Shown here one piece after another: positions 18,535 through 27,571 of a stretch of DNA of 64,000 nt. Location of the stretch: positions 51,626 through 115,625 of the forward strand of contig CANPYY010000003.1 of the NCBI GenBank assembly GCA_947588675.1. Direction: 5' to 3'. The position numbers and the translations under genes are program-made. Origin of the DNA: an uncultured Lachnospiraceae bacterium. GTDB lineage: Bacteria > Bacillota > Clostridia > Lachnospirales > Lachnospiraceae. Below the pieces are notes generated by a model. The model had not been told where the DNA came from. It did no database searches and was given only the letters and a program-made list of their open reading frames with translations. The first letter of the stretch is position 1, and each line of letters opens with the position of its first letter.

Positions 18535-19191
18535 ATGAAAGGATATTTTTCATCGTCAACAATCAAACTTATAGCCATTTTCTCAATGCTTATTGACCAT
18601 ACGGCAATGTGTCTGCACTTTATATGGGTGAAGCCTGAGCTGTATGAAATTATGCGTACACTTGGAAGACTGGCGTTTCCTATATTTTGTTTTTGCATTG
18701 TCAGGGGATATTTTCATACTTCCAATATCAGAAACTATATTTTAAGACTGTTTTTATTTGCCTTTATATCAGAAATACCTTTTGATTTGGCAAGGGGAGC
18801 GTCCGCACAAACGTATTTTAATCATCAGAATGTATTTTTTACACTGTGCCTGGGGCTTATTGCAGTATATATGATTGACAGTATGTCGGATAATATTATA
18901 TTTCAGGTATATGTGATTATAGCTTCATGTATTCTTGCCTACGCGTTAAAAACAGATTATAATATATTTGGTATTATACAGATTCTGGTATTTTATTATT
19001 TCAGGGACAGAAGAACGCTGCGGATTGCCGGAATAATAATTGTCAATATACTTTTGGGACAGCCGTTTGGCGCGGTTTCACTGATTTTTACTGAATTATA
19101 TAATGATAAAAGAGGCCTGAAACTTAAATATACACTATACGCTTTTTATCCGGTTCATTTTATGGTATTATATTATATAAATATGCTGTAA
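18535..19191 (+). CDS. TraX-family membrane protein
   Basis: A 218-aa polytopic protein with six or seven hydrophobic segments. The N-terminus SSSTIKLIAIFSMLIDHTAM and the following LGRLAFPIFCFCIVRGYFHT are the TraX signature, and ISEIPFDLA with the later FNHQNVFFTLCLGL fit as well. E. coli TraX N-acetylates F pilin, but chromosomal Firmicutes members have no known pilin partner and probably acylate some other molecule. The ribosome site CGGAGTG precedes the ATG. The phosphoesterase gene follows after 11 bp. Confidence 0.82.
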   Translation: MKGYFSSSTIKLIAIFSMLIDHTAMCLHFIWVKPELYEIMRTLGRLAFPIFCFCIVRGYFHTSNIRNYILRLFLFAFISEIPFDLARGASAQTYFNHQNVFFTLCLGLIAVYMIDSMSDNIIFQVYVIIASCILAYALKTDYNIFGIIQILVFYYFRDRRTLRIAGIIIVNILLGQPFGAVSLIFTELYNDKRGLKLKYTLYAFYPVHFMVLYYINML

Positions 19192-19202
19192 GGAGTATTT
19201 TT

Positions 19203-20027
19203 GTGAGAACAAGGATTGATATTACCGAATATGATTATTCGTCGCATAAGGTTCCTTCGGAATTTGATGGATTTAAAATATCGGTGCTGTCGGATTTGCA
19301 CTGTAACAGGATTGGAAAACATAATAACATATTGATTAATGAGATTGATAAGATAAATCCGGATATTATTGTATGTGCCGGAGATATGGTGTCTGATAAT
19401 GCAAGGCATATGAAGGTTACTCTGAAACTTATGAGAAGGCTTGCAAAAAAATATCATATTTATTATGCCTGTGGGAATCATGAACTCAGGCTTTTTATTA
19501 ATCCCATAACAAACAGAATGTACCGCAGATATTGTATGCGGCTTAAAAAAATGGGTATTGCCCTTATTAATAACAAATCCGTATCAATAGTAAAAAACGG
19601 CGAAAAAATACGTCTTACAGGGCTTGGAATAAGCAGACAGTATTACAATAAAATCTGGAACAGAATTAATATGCCCGTAGGATATATTGATATGCTTGCA
19701 GGTAAAAGCAGCGCCGATATACTTGAAATACTCGTTGCGCACAATCCGGATTATTTTGACAGTTATGCCGAATGGGGCGCGGATATCGTGCTGTCAGGCC
19801 ATGTTCATGGCGGAATAATGGTGCTGCCGTATGTCGGAGGAGTTATTGCGCCGTCATTAAGGCTTTTTCCAAAATATGATTTTGGAAGATTTGAGAAGAA
19901 AGGCTCGGTTATGTATCTAAGCAGAGGGCTTGGTTCGCATACGATACCGATAAGGATATTTAACAACCCTGAAATAATGAGCATAACATTAAGGAGGAAA
20001 CAAAATGGGAATACCGGTAAAGCTTGA
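19203..20027 (+). CDS. Metallophosphoesterase (YkuE/YaeI-like)
   Basis: A 274-aa calcineurin-like phosphoesterase. The dinuclear metal motifs are all present: LSDLHCN (D-x-H), VCAGDMV (GD), YACGNHE (GNHE) and LSGHVHGG (GHxH). It resembles the YkuE-type group but has no clear N-terminal membrane segment. The substrate is unknown; relatives are linked to UDP-diacylglucosamine or wall polymer metabolism. Start is GTG 19203 after AAGGAGT. The 3' end overlaps scpA by 23 bp, so these genes are probably translationally coupled. Confidence 0.88.
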   Translation: MRTRIDITEYDYSSHKVPSEFDGFKISVLSDLHCNRIGKHNNILINEIDKINPDIIVCAGDMVSDNARHMKVTLKLMRRLAKKYHIYYACGNHELRLFINPITNRMYRRYCMRLKKMGIALINNKSVSIVKNGEKIRLTGLGISRQYYNKIWNRINMPVGYIDMLAGKSSADILEILVAHNPDYFDSYAEWGADIVLSGHVHGGIMVLPYVGGVIAPSLRLFPKYDFGRFEKKGSVMYLSRGLGSHTIPIRIFNNPEIMSITLRRKQNGNTGKA

Positions 20028-20763
20028 GGTATTTGAGGGACCTTTGGACCTTCTCCTTCATCTTATTGATAAGAACCGAATTGATATATATGACATACCA
20101 ATAGTTATAATAACCGACCAGTATCTTGAATATATAGAAAAAATGCAGACTGATGATATGGATACGCTCAGTGAATTTCTTGTAATGGCGGCAACTCTTA
20201 TAAAGATTAAATCCAAAATGCTGCTGCCTCCTGATAAGACGGAGGATTCGGAAGAAGCTGAAGACCCGCGGACAGAACTTGTTGAAAGGCTTTTGGAATA
20301 TAAAATGTATAAATATGCATCCTACGAGCTTAAAGACCGTCATTTGGAAGCGTCAAGGGTTCTTTATAAATCGCAGGATATACCAAAAGAAGTTGCGGCA
20401 TATGAAGAAGAAGTTGATGTGGGAGAGATATTAGACGGCGTTACAATGAAGAAACTTCAGGATATATTTGAAATGATACTTAAAAAACGGGAAGATAAAG
20501 TGGACCCGATAAGAAGCAGGTTCGGCAAAATAGAAAAAGAGGAAGTAAGTCTGTCCGACAGAATTACAGATATAAGAGAATATGTAAAGGGAAAGAAAAA
20601 TGTAAGTTTCAAATCTATTCTTTCAGGAAGGCACAGTATCAGATATGTAATAGTATCATTTCTTGCAATACTTGAGCTTATGAAGACGGGTGAACTGTAT
20701 GCCAGCCAGGAAAAACTGTTTGATGATATTATTATATCCTATAAAGATTCGGAGGGTGTTTAA
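20005..20763 (+). CDS. scpA: Segregation and condensation protein A
   Basis: ScpA is the kleisin that bridges the heads of the SMC dimer in the bacterial condensin used for chromosome compaction and segregation. The 252-aa protein has the N-terminal kleisin motif VKLEVFEGPLDLLLHLIDKNRIDIYDIPI and the middle LLPPDKTEDSEEAEDPRTEL region, and the C-terminal winged helix (FLAILELMKTGEL). The ATG follows AAGGAGG inside the end of the phosphoesterase gene. The stop overlaps the scpB start by one base (TAATG). Normal length. Confidence 0.95.
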   Translation: MGIPVKLEVFEGPLDLLLHLIDKNRIDIYDIPIVIITDQYLEYIEKMQTDDMDTLSEFLVMAATLIKIKSKMLLPPDKTEDSEEAEDPRTELVERLLEYKMYKYASYELKDRHLEASRVLYKSQDIPKEVAAYEEEVDVGEILDGVTMKKLQDIFEMILKKREDKVDPIRSRFGKIEKEEVSLSDRITDIREYVKGKKNVSFKSILSGRHSIRYVIVSFLAILELMKTGELYASQEKLFDDIIISYKDSEGV

Positions 20764-21353
20764 TGGAAAATTACAATGAAGACGAATTGTGCGCGGCATG
20801 TGAAGCTATATTGTTTTCCATGGGAGATGCGGTAGAGGCATCCCATATTGCCAGCGCTCTTGAGGTGGATACAGATACAATTAAAAATATAATGGCAAAG
20901 ATGATGGATGCTTATAAGGCAAAAGACAGAGGTATTATGCTTATTGAGCTTGACGGGGCATATCAGCTTTGTACAAAAAAGGAAATGTATGATTATCTTG
21001 TAAAGATTTCACATGTTCCCAAGCCTAAGGAACTTACGGACGTTATGCTTGAAACGTTATCAATAATAGCTTATAAGCAGCCTGTTACAAAACTTGAAAT
21101 TGAAAAAATAAGAGGAGTCAAATCTGACCATACAGTCAATAAACTTATTGAATATAACCTTATATGTGAGGCGGGACGAAAAGATGCGCCGGGCAGGCCT
21201 ATACTTTTTGCCACTACAGAAGAATTTTTGAGGAACTTCGGAATAGAATCTACAGAGGAACTTCCCGAACTGGACAGTGAAATGATAGAAGAATTTAAAA
21301 TGGAAGCGGAAGCCGAGGCAGACGGCGCAACACAGCTTACGCTTGACATATAA
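20763..21353 (+). CDS. scpB: Segregation and condensation protein B
   Basis: ScpB dimerises and wraps ScpA in the SMC condensin complex. The 196-aa protein has two winged-helix domains; the first begins with CAACEAILFSMGDAVEASHIA and the second holds TLSIIAYKQPVTKLEIEKIRG, the family signature, and PGRPILFATTEEFLRNFG. The acidic C-terminal tail is usual. The start overlaps the scpA stop, so the two products are likely made in a fixed ratio. Then comes the 161-bp gap with the glutamate synthase promoter and leader. Confidence 0.95.
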   Translation: MENYNEDELCAACEAILFSMGDAVEASHIASALEVDTDTIKNIMAKMMDAYKAKDRGIMLIELDGAYQLCTKKEMYDYLVKISHVPKPKELTDVMLETLSIIAYKQPVTKLEIEKIRGVKSDHTVNKLIEYNLICEAGRKDAPGRPILFATTEEFLRNFGIESTEELPELDSEMIEEFKMEAEAEADGATQLTLDI

Positions 21354-21385
21354 AACTGTATCCTAATAAGCTTTAAAAATAAAGT

Positions 21386-21413
21386 TTGACATTTGATAAT
21401 AATCTGATATAAT
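21386..21413 (+). promoter_or_regulatory. Sigma-A promoter of the glutamine operon
   Basis: TTGACA at 21386-21391 is a perfect -35 box, TATAAT at 21408-21413 a perfect -10 box, with 16 bp between and an extended TG two bases before the -10. Transcription should begin near 21420, giving a leader of about 95 nt before gltB. Such a strong core promoter suggests that control is exerted after initiation. Confidence 0.85.
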
Positions 21414-21439
21414 AATAACGATAATATTGTGGAATGAAC

Positions 21440-21477
21440 AGTGGAAATTAGCTGCAACGAGGCGGTGGGTTTCCACT
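21440..21477 (+). promoter_or_regulatory. Leader hairpin with ANTAR-type hexaloop upstream of gltB
   Basis: In the transcript, AGTGGAAA (21440-21447) pairs with TTTCCACT (21470-21477). Inside, GCTGC (21451-21455) pairs with GCGGT (21462-21466, two wobble pairs), closing the six-base loop AACGAG (21456-21461). A at loop position 1 and G at position 4 are the features that ANTAR proteins recognise in their RNA targets. A weaker hairpin just upstream, ATTGT (21426-21430) with ACAGT (21438-21442), has AATGAA in its loop region and shares bases 21440-21442 with the outer stem, so the two exclude each other. The T-run after the hairpin is short (TTTA), so attenuation, if any, may act on translation or need another factor. 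Confidence 0.6.
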
Positions 21478-21514
21478 TTAGTATGCCCAAAATTACCATA
21501 AGGAGGCTTTTTAT

Positions 21515-24500
21515 ATGCAACAGATTGAAGAAACGAAACAGGTGAAAAAAGGACTGTACAACCCTGAATTTGAGCATGATAACTGTGGAATAGGAGCCAT
21601 TGTAAACATAAAAGGCAAAAAGACCCATGACACGGTTAAAAGGGCGCTTGATATAGTCTGCAACCTGGAACACCGTGCCGGAAAGGATGGAGAAGGCAAG
21701 ACCGGTGATGGAGTTGGAATTATGCTCCAGATAGGTCATGAATTTTTCAAAAAAGAAGTAAAGAAGCTTGGCATTGAGCTGGAGGGTGAAAGGGACTATG
21801 GAATAGGAATGTTTTTCTTTCCGCAGGATGAGCTTATCAGACGCCAGGCAATGAAGATGTTTGAAACAATCGTTGAAAAGGAAGAAATGGAATTTTTAGG
21901 ATGGAGAGAAGTTCCAATATGTCCGCAGATATTAGGTAAAAAGGCTCTTTGTTGTATGCCGTATATAATGCAGGGATTTGTAAAACGTCCTAAAAAAGTA
22001 AATAAAGGACTTGATTTTGACCGTAAACTGTATATTGCGCGAAGGGTATTTGAGCAGAGTAATGAGGATACATATGTTGTATCGCTGTCCAGCAGAACTA
22101 TAGTATATAAAGGAATGTTTCTTGTATCACAGTTGCGTCCTTTCTTTACCGACCTTCAGAATACTTCATATAAATCAGCAATAGCAATTGTGCACTCCAG
22201 ATTCAGTACGAATACTAATCCGAGCTGGCTGAGAGCGCATCCAAACAGATTTATAGTACATAACGGAGAAATCAATACGATAAGGGGCAATGTGGATAAG
22301 ATGATTGCCCGTGAAGAAAATATGGAATCGGAATATCTTAAAGGACAGCTTCATAAAGTGCTTCCTGTTGTAAACGCAGAAGGTTCGGATTCGGCAATGC
22401 TTGATAATACGTTGGAGTTTCTTGTTATGAACGGAATGGATTTGCCGCTTGCGGTAATGATTACGATTCCGGAACCGTGGATGAATAATAAAGGAATACA
22501 TCCGGCAAAGAAAGATTTTTATCAGTATTATGCGACTATGATGGAACCGTGGGACGGACCAGCGTCAATTCTTTTCAGTGACGGCGATCTTATGGGAGCC
22601 GTGCTGGACCGAAACGGATTAAGGCCGTCAAGGTATTATATTACGTCTGATGACGAGCTTATACTTTCGTCAGAGGTAGGTGTAATTGATATACCGGAAG
22701 AAAAAATTATTAAAAAAGACAGGTTAAGACCCGGAAAAATGCTTCTTGTGGATACGGTGGCAGGATGTATAAGAGATGATGACGAACTTAAATTAAAATA
22801 TGCTACCAGACAACCGTACGGCGAATGGCTGGACGGTAATCTTGTCATGCTAAAGGATTTGCATATACCTAACCACAGGGTTGAGTCATATACTGATGAA
22901 CAGAGAACGCAGCTTCAGAAGGCTTTCGGTTATTCTTATGAGGAAATTAAAAATACTATACTGCCGATGGCGCAGAGAGGTTCGGAACCGATAGGTTCAA
23001 TGGGAATTGACAGACCGCTTAATGTACTTGACAAGCAGCCAAATAACCTTTTTGGTTATTTCAAACAGCTTTTTGCGCAGGTAACAAATCCGCCGATAGA
23101 TGCAATAAGAGAGAAAATAATTACGGCAACGTCGGTATATATAGGAACTGACGGTAATCTTTTGGAAGAAAAAGAGAGTAACTGCAATGTGCTGAGGGTA
23201 AATAACCCTATCCTTACCAACACAGACCTTCTTAAAATAAAATATATGAATAAGGAAGGATTCAAGGTAGCGGTTATACCTATAATTTACTATAAAAATA
23301 CATCTCTTGAAAAAGCTATAGACAGACTTTATCTTGAAGCGGACAGGGCGTATAAAGACGGGGTTAATATAATCATACTTTCTGACAGGGGAGTTGATGA
23401 AAACCATGTTGCAATACCTTCCCTGCTTGCAGTAGCCGCTATGCAGCAGCATCTTGTAAAAACCAAGAAACGTACTTCTGTAGCGATGATTCTTGAAAGC
23501 GCAGAGCCAAGATCGGTTCACCACTTTGCTACGATACTGGGATATGGAGCATGTGCGGTAAACCCATATCTTGCGCAGGAATCAATAAGGGAACTCATTG
23601 ATAAGAACCTGCTTGATAAAGATTATTATGCGGCAGTTGATGATTATAATCTTGCAGTGCTTGACGGTATTGTTAAAATTGCTTCAAAAATGGGTATTTC
23701 TACTATACAATCATATCAGGGCTCCAAGATATTTGAAGCTATAGGACTTAGCCAGAGCCTTATAGATAAGTTTTTTACGCATACGGTAAGCAGGGTAGGC
23801 GGAATTGATATAATCGATATACAGAATCAGGTTGAAATGCTTCATACGAAAGCATTCGACCCTCTCGGACTGAAGACGGATAATTCGCTTGACAGCCTCG
23901 GAATACATAAGGTGCGAAGCGGAAAAGAAGACCATCTGTATAATCCGCAGACAATACATATGCTGCAAATGGCGACAAGACGCGGCGATTATGAAATGTT
24001 TAAGGAATATTCCAAACTGATAACCGCAGAAGACAGACATGTGCATTTAAGAAGTATGCTTGATTTTGTGTGGTCGGATAAACCGATACCGCTTGATGAA
24101 GTTGAGAGTGTTGATAATATTGTAAAAAGGTTTAAAACAGGCGCAATGTCATATGGTTCAATCTCAGAGGAAGCGCACGAATGTATGGCTATTGCAATGA
24201 ACAGGCTGCACGGCAAATCAAACAGCGGAGAAGGCGGAGAGAGTTTGGAAAGGCTGGAAACCGCGGGAACGGAAAACGACCGCTGTTCCGCAATTAAACA
24301 GGTGGCTTCGGGAAGATTTGGAGTTACTTCAAAATATCTTGTAAGCGCAAAAGAGATACAGATAAAAATGGCGCAGGGTGCGAAGCCCGGTGAAGGCGGA
24401 CATCTTCCGGGAGGAAAAGTATATCCGTGGATTGCAAAAACAAGACATTCTACCCCGGGCGTAAGCCTTATTTCACCTCCGCCGCATCATGATATATACT

Positions 24501-26089
24501 CAATAGAAGATTTGGCGCAGCTTATATACGACCTTAAAAATGCTAACCGTGATGCAAGAATATCAGTAAAACTTGTATCGGAAGCAGGCGTCGGCACTGT
24601 AGCCGCCGGCGTTGCAAAGGCGGGAGCCAGGGTAATTCTTATATCAGGTCATGACGGCGGTACCGGAGCTGCTCCCAGAAGTTCAATATGCAATGCAGGA
24701 CTTCCGTGGGAACTTGGACTTGCAGAAACACAGCAGACACTTATAATGAACGGACTTCGTTCAAGGGTTGTTATTGAAACGGACGGAAAGCTTATGACAG
24801 GACGCGACGTACTTGTAGCGGCGCTTCTTGGAGCGGAAGAATTTGGATTTGCTACGGCGCCGCTTGTAACAATGGGCTGCGTTATGATGCGTGTATGTAA
24901 TCTCGATACCTGTCCCGTAGGAATTGCTACTCAGAATCCTGAACTTAGAAAGAGATTTTCCGGAAAACCCGAATATGTTGAGAATTTCATGAGGTTCATA
25001 GCAATGGAACTTCGTGAGTATATGGCAAAACTTGGAATAAGGACGGTAAATGAACTGGTTGGACGTACCGACCTTATTAAGACAAAGGATAATACAACAC
25101 TTAATTCAATAAACGGAAAACACGGCGAGATTGATTTCTCGGGAATTTTATGTAAAGAGTTTGCAAAAGAAAAGGAAAGAACTTCTTCACCGGATAATAT
25201 ATATGATTTTGAGCTTGAAAAAACCAAAGATATGAAAATCCTCATGAAAAAGTTTGCTAAGGCTTTTGAGAAAGGAGAAAAAGCAGAAGTAAGCGTTGAA
25301 GTAACTAACATAGACAGAACATTCGGTACTATATTCGGCTCTGAAATCACTAAAAAGTACGGTGATACGCTTGCAGACGACACCTACGTTGTAAATGCAG
25401 AAGGTGCAGGCGGACAAAGTTTTGGAGCATTTATACCTAAGGGAATGACAATAAAACTATGTGGAGACAGTAACGATTATTTTGGAAAGGGACTGTCAGG
25501 AGGAAAACTTATAGTATATAAATCTCCAAAAAGTACGTTTAAGGCAGAGGAGAATATTATTGTCGGCAATGTCGCACTGTACGGAGCGACAAGCGGAAAA
25601 GCTTTTATTAACGGTATAGCAGGCGAACGATTCTGCGTACGTAATTCCGGAGCATATGCCGTTGTTGAGGGAATAGGCGACCATGGTTGTGAATATATGA
25701 CAGGCGGACGCGTTGTCATTCTCGGAAGTACGGGAAAGAATTTTGCGGCAGGTATGAGCGGCGGTATTGCTTATGTGCTTGATGAAGACAGAAACCTTTA
25801 TCTTAAACTAAATAAGGAGCTTGTTTCAATGGAGCCTGTAACTGACAAATATGATGTTCTTGAGCTTAAAAATATGATAGAGGAGCATGTTGAAGCGACA
25901 GGTTCGGAAAGAGGAAGGGATATACTTGATAATTTTGCAACATATCTTCCTGAATTTAAAAAGATAATCCCTCACGATTATCATGCAATGCTTCAGACAA
26001 TTGCGCTTATGGAAGAAAGAGGCCTTAGCAATGAGCAGTCGCAGATAGAGGCGTTTTATGAAAATAAAAGAAGGAAAGAGAGGAATTAA
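21515..26089 (+). CDS. gltB: Glutamate synthase, large subunit
   Basis: The large subunit transfers the amide of glutamine to 2-oxoglutarate, giving two glutamates. The 1524-aa protein has full length. A 23-residue propeptide precedes Cys24 (NCGIGAIVNI), the N-terminal nucleophile of the glutaminase domain (about 24-430). The central domain, the FMN-binding barrel (about 820-1180, with GEGGHLPGGKVYPWIA and SGHDGGTGAAPRSSI) and the C-terminal GXGXG helix (about 1270-1450) follow. The 3Fe-4S cysteines are in CVMMRVCNLDTCPVGIATQ. All catalytic parts look intact. It is the first gene of the operon; gltD follows after two bases. Confidence 0.97.
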   Translation: MQQIEETKQVKKGLYNPEFEHDNCGIGAIVNIKGKKTHDTVKRALDIVCNLEHRAGKDGEGKTGDGVGIMLQIGHEFFKKEVKKLGIELEGERDYGIGMFFFPQDELIRRQAMKMFETIVEKEEMEFLGWREVPICPQILGKKALCCMPYIMQGFVKRPKKVNKGLDFDRKLYIARRVFEQSNEDTYVVSLSSRTIVYKGMFLVSQLRPFFTDLQNTSYKSAIAIVHSRFSTNTNPSWLRAHPNRFIVHNGEINTIRGNVDKMIAREENMESEYLKGQLHKVLPVVNAEGSDSAMLDNTLEFLVMNGMDLPLAVMITIPEPWMNNKGIHPAKKDFYQYYATMMEPWDGPASILFSDGDLMGAVLDRNGLRPSRYYITSDDELILSSEVGVIDIPEEKIIKKDRLRPGKMLLVDTVAGCIRDDDELKLKYATRQPYGEWLDGNLVMLKDLHIPNHRVESYTDEQRTQLQKAFGYSYEEIKNTILPMAQRGSEPIGSMGIDRPLNVLDKQPNNLFGYFKQLFAQVTNPPIDAIREKIITATSVYIGTDGNLLEEKESNCNVLRVNNPILTNTDLLKIKYMNKEGFKVAVIPIIYYKNTSLEKAIDRLYLEADRAYKDGVNIIILSDRGVDENHVAIPSLLAVAAMQQHLVKTKKRTSVAMILESAEPRSVHHFATILGYGACAVNPYLAQESIRELIDKNLLDKDYYAAVDDYNLAVLDGIVKIASKMGISTIQSYQGSKIFEAIGLSQSLIDKFFTHTVSRVGGIDIIDIQNQVEMLHTKAFDPLGLKTDNSLDSLGIHKVRSGKEDHLYNPQTIHMLQMATRRGDYEMFKEYSKLITAEDRHVHLRSMLDFVWSDKPIPLDEVESVDNIVKRFKTGAMSYGSISEEAHECMAIAMNRLHGKSNSGEGGESLERLETAGTENDRCSAIKQVASGRFGVTSKYLVSAKEIQIKMAQGAKPGEGGHLPGGKVYPWIAKTRHSTPGVSLISPPPHHDIYSIEDLAQLIYDLKNANRDARISVKLVSEAGVGTVAAGVAKAGARVILISGHDGGTGAAPRSSICNAGLPWELGLAETQQTLIMNGLRSRVVIETDGKLMTGRDVLVAALLGAEEFGFATAPLVTMGCVMMRVCNLDTCPVGIATQNPELRKRFSGKPEYVENFMRFIAMELREYMAKLGIRTVNELVGRTDLIKTKDNTTLNSINGKHGEIDFSGILCKEFAKEKERTSSPDNIYDFELEKTKDMKILMKKFAKAFEKGEKAEVSVEVTNIDRTFGTIFGSEITKKYGDTLADDTYVVNAEGAGGQSFGAFIPKGMTIKLCGDSNDYFGKGLSGGKLIVYKSPKSTFKAEENIIVGNVALYGATSGKAFINGIAGERFCVRNSGAYAVVEGIGDHGCEYMTGGRVVILGSTGKNFAAGMSGGIAYVLDEDRNLYLKLNKELVSMEPVTDKYDVLELKNMIEEHVEATGSERGRDILDNFATYLPEFKKIIPHDYHAMLQTIALMEERGLSNEQSQIEAFYENKRRKERN

Positions 26090-26091
26090 TT

Positions 26092-27543
26092 ATGGGTAAG
26101 CCTACAGGTTTTATGGAGTATAACAGGGTAAATAATGTTGCCACCGCCCCTTTAAAACGAATTAAGGATTTTGACGAATTTCATATTCCTCTTTCGGATG
26201 AGGAAAGACGTATCCAGGGTGCAAGATGTATGGATTGCGGCGTCCCGTTCTGTCAGTCCGGGATGATGCTGGGAGGCATGGTTTCAGGATGCCCGCTTAA
26301 TAATCTTATTCCTGAATGGAACGACCTTCTGTATCAGGGAAATATGGAGCAGGCCCTTACGCGCCTGTTAAAAACGAATAATTTTCCGGAATTTACTTCA
26401 CGGGTGTGTCCCGCGCCATGTGAAGCGGCATGTACATGCGGACTTAATGATTCGCCTGTTACAATAAAGGAAAATGAAAACGGAATTATAGAATATGGTT
26501 ATGAAAACGGGCTTATTAAAGCTCAGCCGCCAAAAGTAAGAACCGGTAAAACCGTTGCAATAGTAGGTTCCGGCGCGTCAGGGCTTGCATGTGCCGACCA
26601 GCTTAATAAAAGAGGACACAGCGTTACCGTATTTGAACGTGAAGACAGGGCCGGAGGGCTTCTGATGTACGGTATACCAAACATGAAGCTTGAAAAAAAT
26701 ATTATTGACAGGCGTATTGAAATAATGAAAGAAGAAGGCGTTGAATTTAAACTTGGCGTAGACGTCGGTACGGATATTAAAGCTTCAAAGCTTAAAAAAG
26801 ATTTTGATTGCGTTGTCTTATGCTGCGGCGCTTCAAATCCGAGAAATATAAAAGCGCCGGGACGTGATGCAGATGGAATTTACTTTGCGGTTGATTATCT
26901 AAAGAGAGTAACGAAAAATCTTCTTGACCCTTCGTTTAAAGACTATTACAATGCAAAGGGAAAGCATATTGTAGTAATAGGCGGCGGCGATACCGGTAAC
27001 GACTGTGTGGGAACGGCCATAAGACAGGGCTGCAGTTCAATAACACAGCTTGAAATGATGCCGAAGGCGCCTGACTGCCGTACCGAGAACAATCCGTGGC
27101 CCGAATGGCCGAAGGTATGTAAAACCGATTACGGTCAGGAAGAAGCCATAGCATTGTTTGGACATGACCCGAGAATATATGAAACTACGGTAAAAGAATT
27201 TATTGCTGATGAAAAAGGTAATTTAAAGGCGGTTAAAACTGTTATGCTTGACCGTTCATTTAAAGAAATTCCGGGAAGCGAAAAAGAACTTCCTGCCGAT
27301 ATTGTGCTTATTGCAGCAGGATTTTTAGGAGCGCAGGAATATGTTTATAAGGATTTCGGACTTGAAGTTACTGAAAGAACAAATGTAAAAACGGATGCCG
27401 GAAGCTTTAAAACAAGCGCAGACAACGTGTTTACGGCAGGAGATATGCACAGAGGACAGTCTTTAATCGTATGGGCTATACGGGAAGGACGCGACGCTGC
27501 AAGACAGGTTGATAATTATCTTATGGGTTATACCAATCTGTAA
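26092..27543 (+). CDS. gltD: Glutamate synthase, small subunit
   Basis: GltD takes electrons from NAD(P)H and passes them through FAD and two 4Fe-4S clusters to GltB. In the 483-aa protein the N-terminal ~110 residues bind the clusters (CMDCGVPFCQ, GCPLNNLIPEWND, CPAPCEAACTCGL). The FAD Rossmann motif is VAIVGSGASGLACADQL near residue 155, and the nucleotide motif is VVIGGGDTGNDCVGTA near residue 305. The C-terminal VFTAGDMHRGQSLIVWAI closes the FAD site. Normal length, no oddities. It is followed 28 bp later by the glutamine synthetase-like gene. Confidence 0.96.
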   Translation: MGKPTGFMEYNRVNNVATAPLKRIKDFDEFHIPLSDEERRIQGARCMDCGVPFCQSGMMLGGMVSGCPLNNLIPEWNDLLYQGNMEQALTRLLKTNNFPEFTSRVCPAPCEAACTCGLNDSPVTIKENENGIIEYGYENGLIKAQPPKVRTGKTVAIVGSGASGLACADQLNKRGHSVTVFEREDRAGGLLMYGIPNMKLEKNIIDRRIEIMKEEGVEFKLGVDVGTDIKASKLKKDFDCVVLCCGASNPRNIKAPGRDADGIYFAVDYLKRVTKNLLDPSFKDYYNAKGKHIVVIGGGDTGNDCVGTAIRQGCSSITQLEMMPKAPDCRTENNPWPEWPKVCKTDYGQEEAIALFGHDPRIYETTVKEFIADEKGNLKAVKTVMLDRSFKEIPGSEKELPADIVLIAAGFLGAQEYVYKDFGLEVTERTNVKTDAGSFKTSADNVFTAGDMHRGQSLIVWAIREGRDAARQVDNYLMGYTNL

Positions 27544-27571
27544 GAGATGCTGTTTGGAAAGGAGTTTTTAT

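Noticed and set aside
21414..21514. Known glutamine riboswitch (glnA or Downstream-peptide motif) before gltB
   Set aside because: The conserved motif bases I remember for those classes are absent; the hexaloop hairpin explains the leader better.
22997..23524. Minus-strand frame of 175 aa inside gltB
   Set aside because: It is antisense to a conserved part of glutamate synthase and shows the same shadow composition; no ribosome site.
27509..27571. Upstream start of the GS-like gene
   Set aside because: The added 21 residues overlap gltD and do not resemble the family N-terminus; ATG 27572 has AAAGGAG at a good distance.
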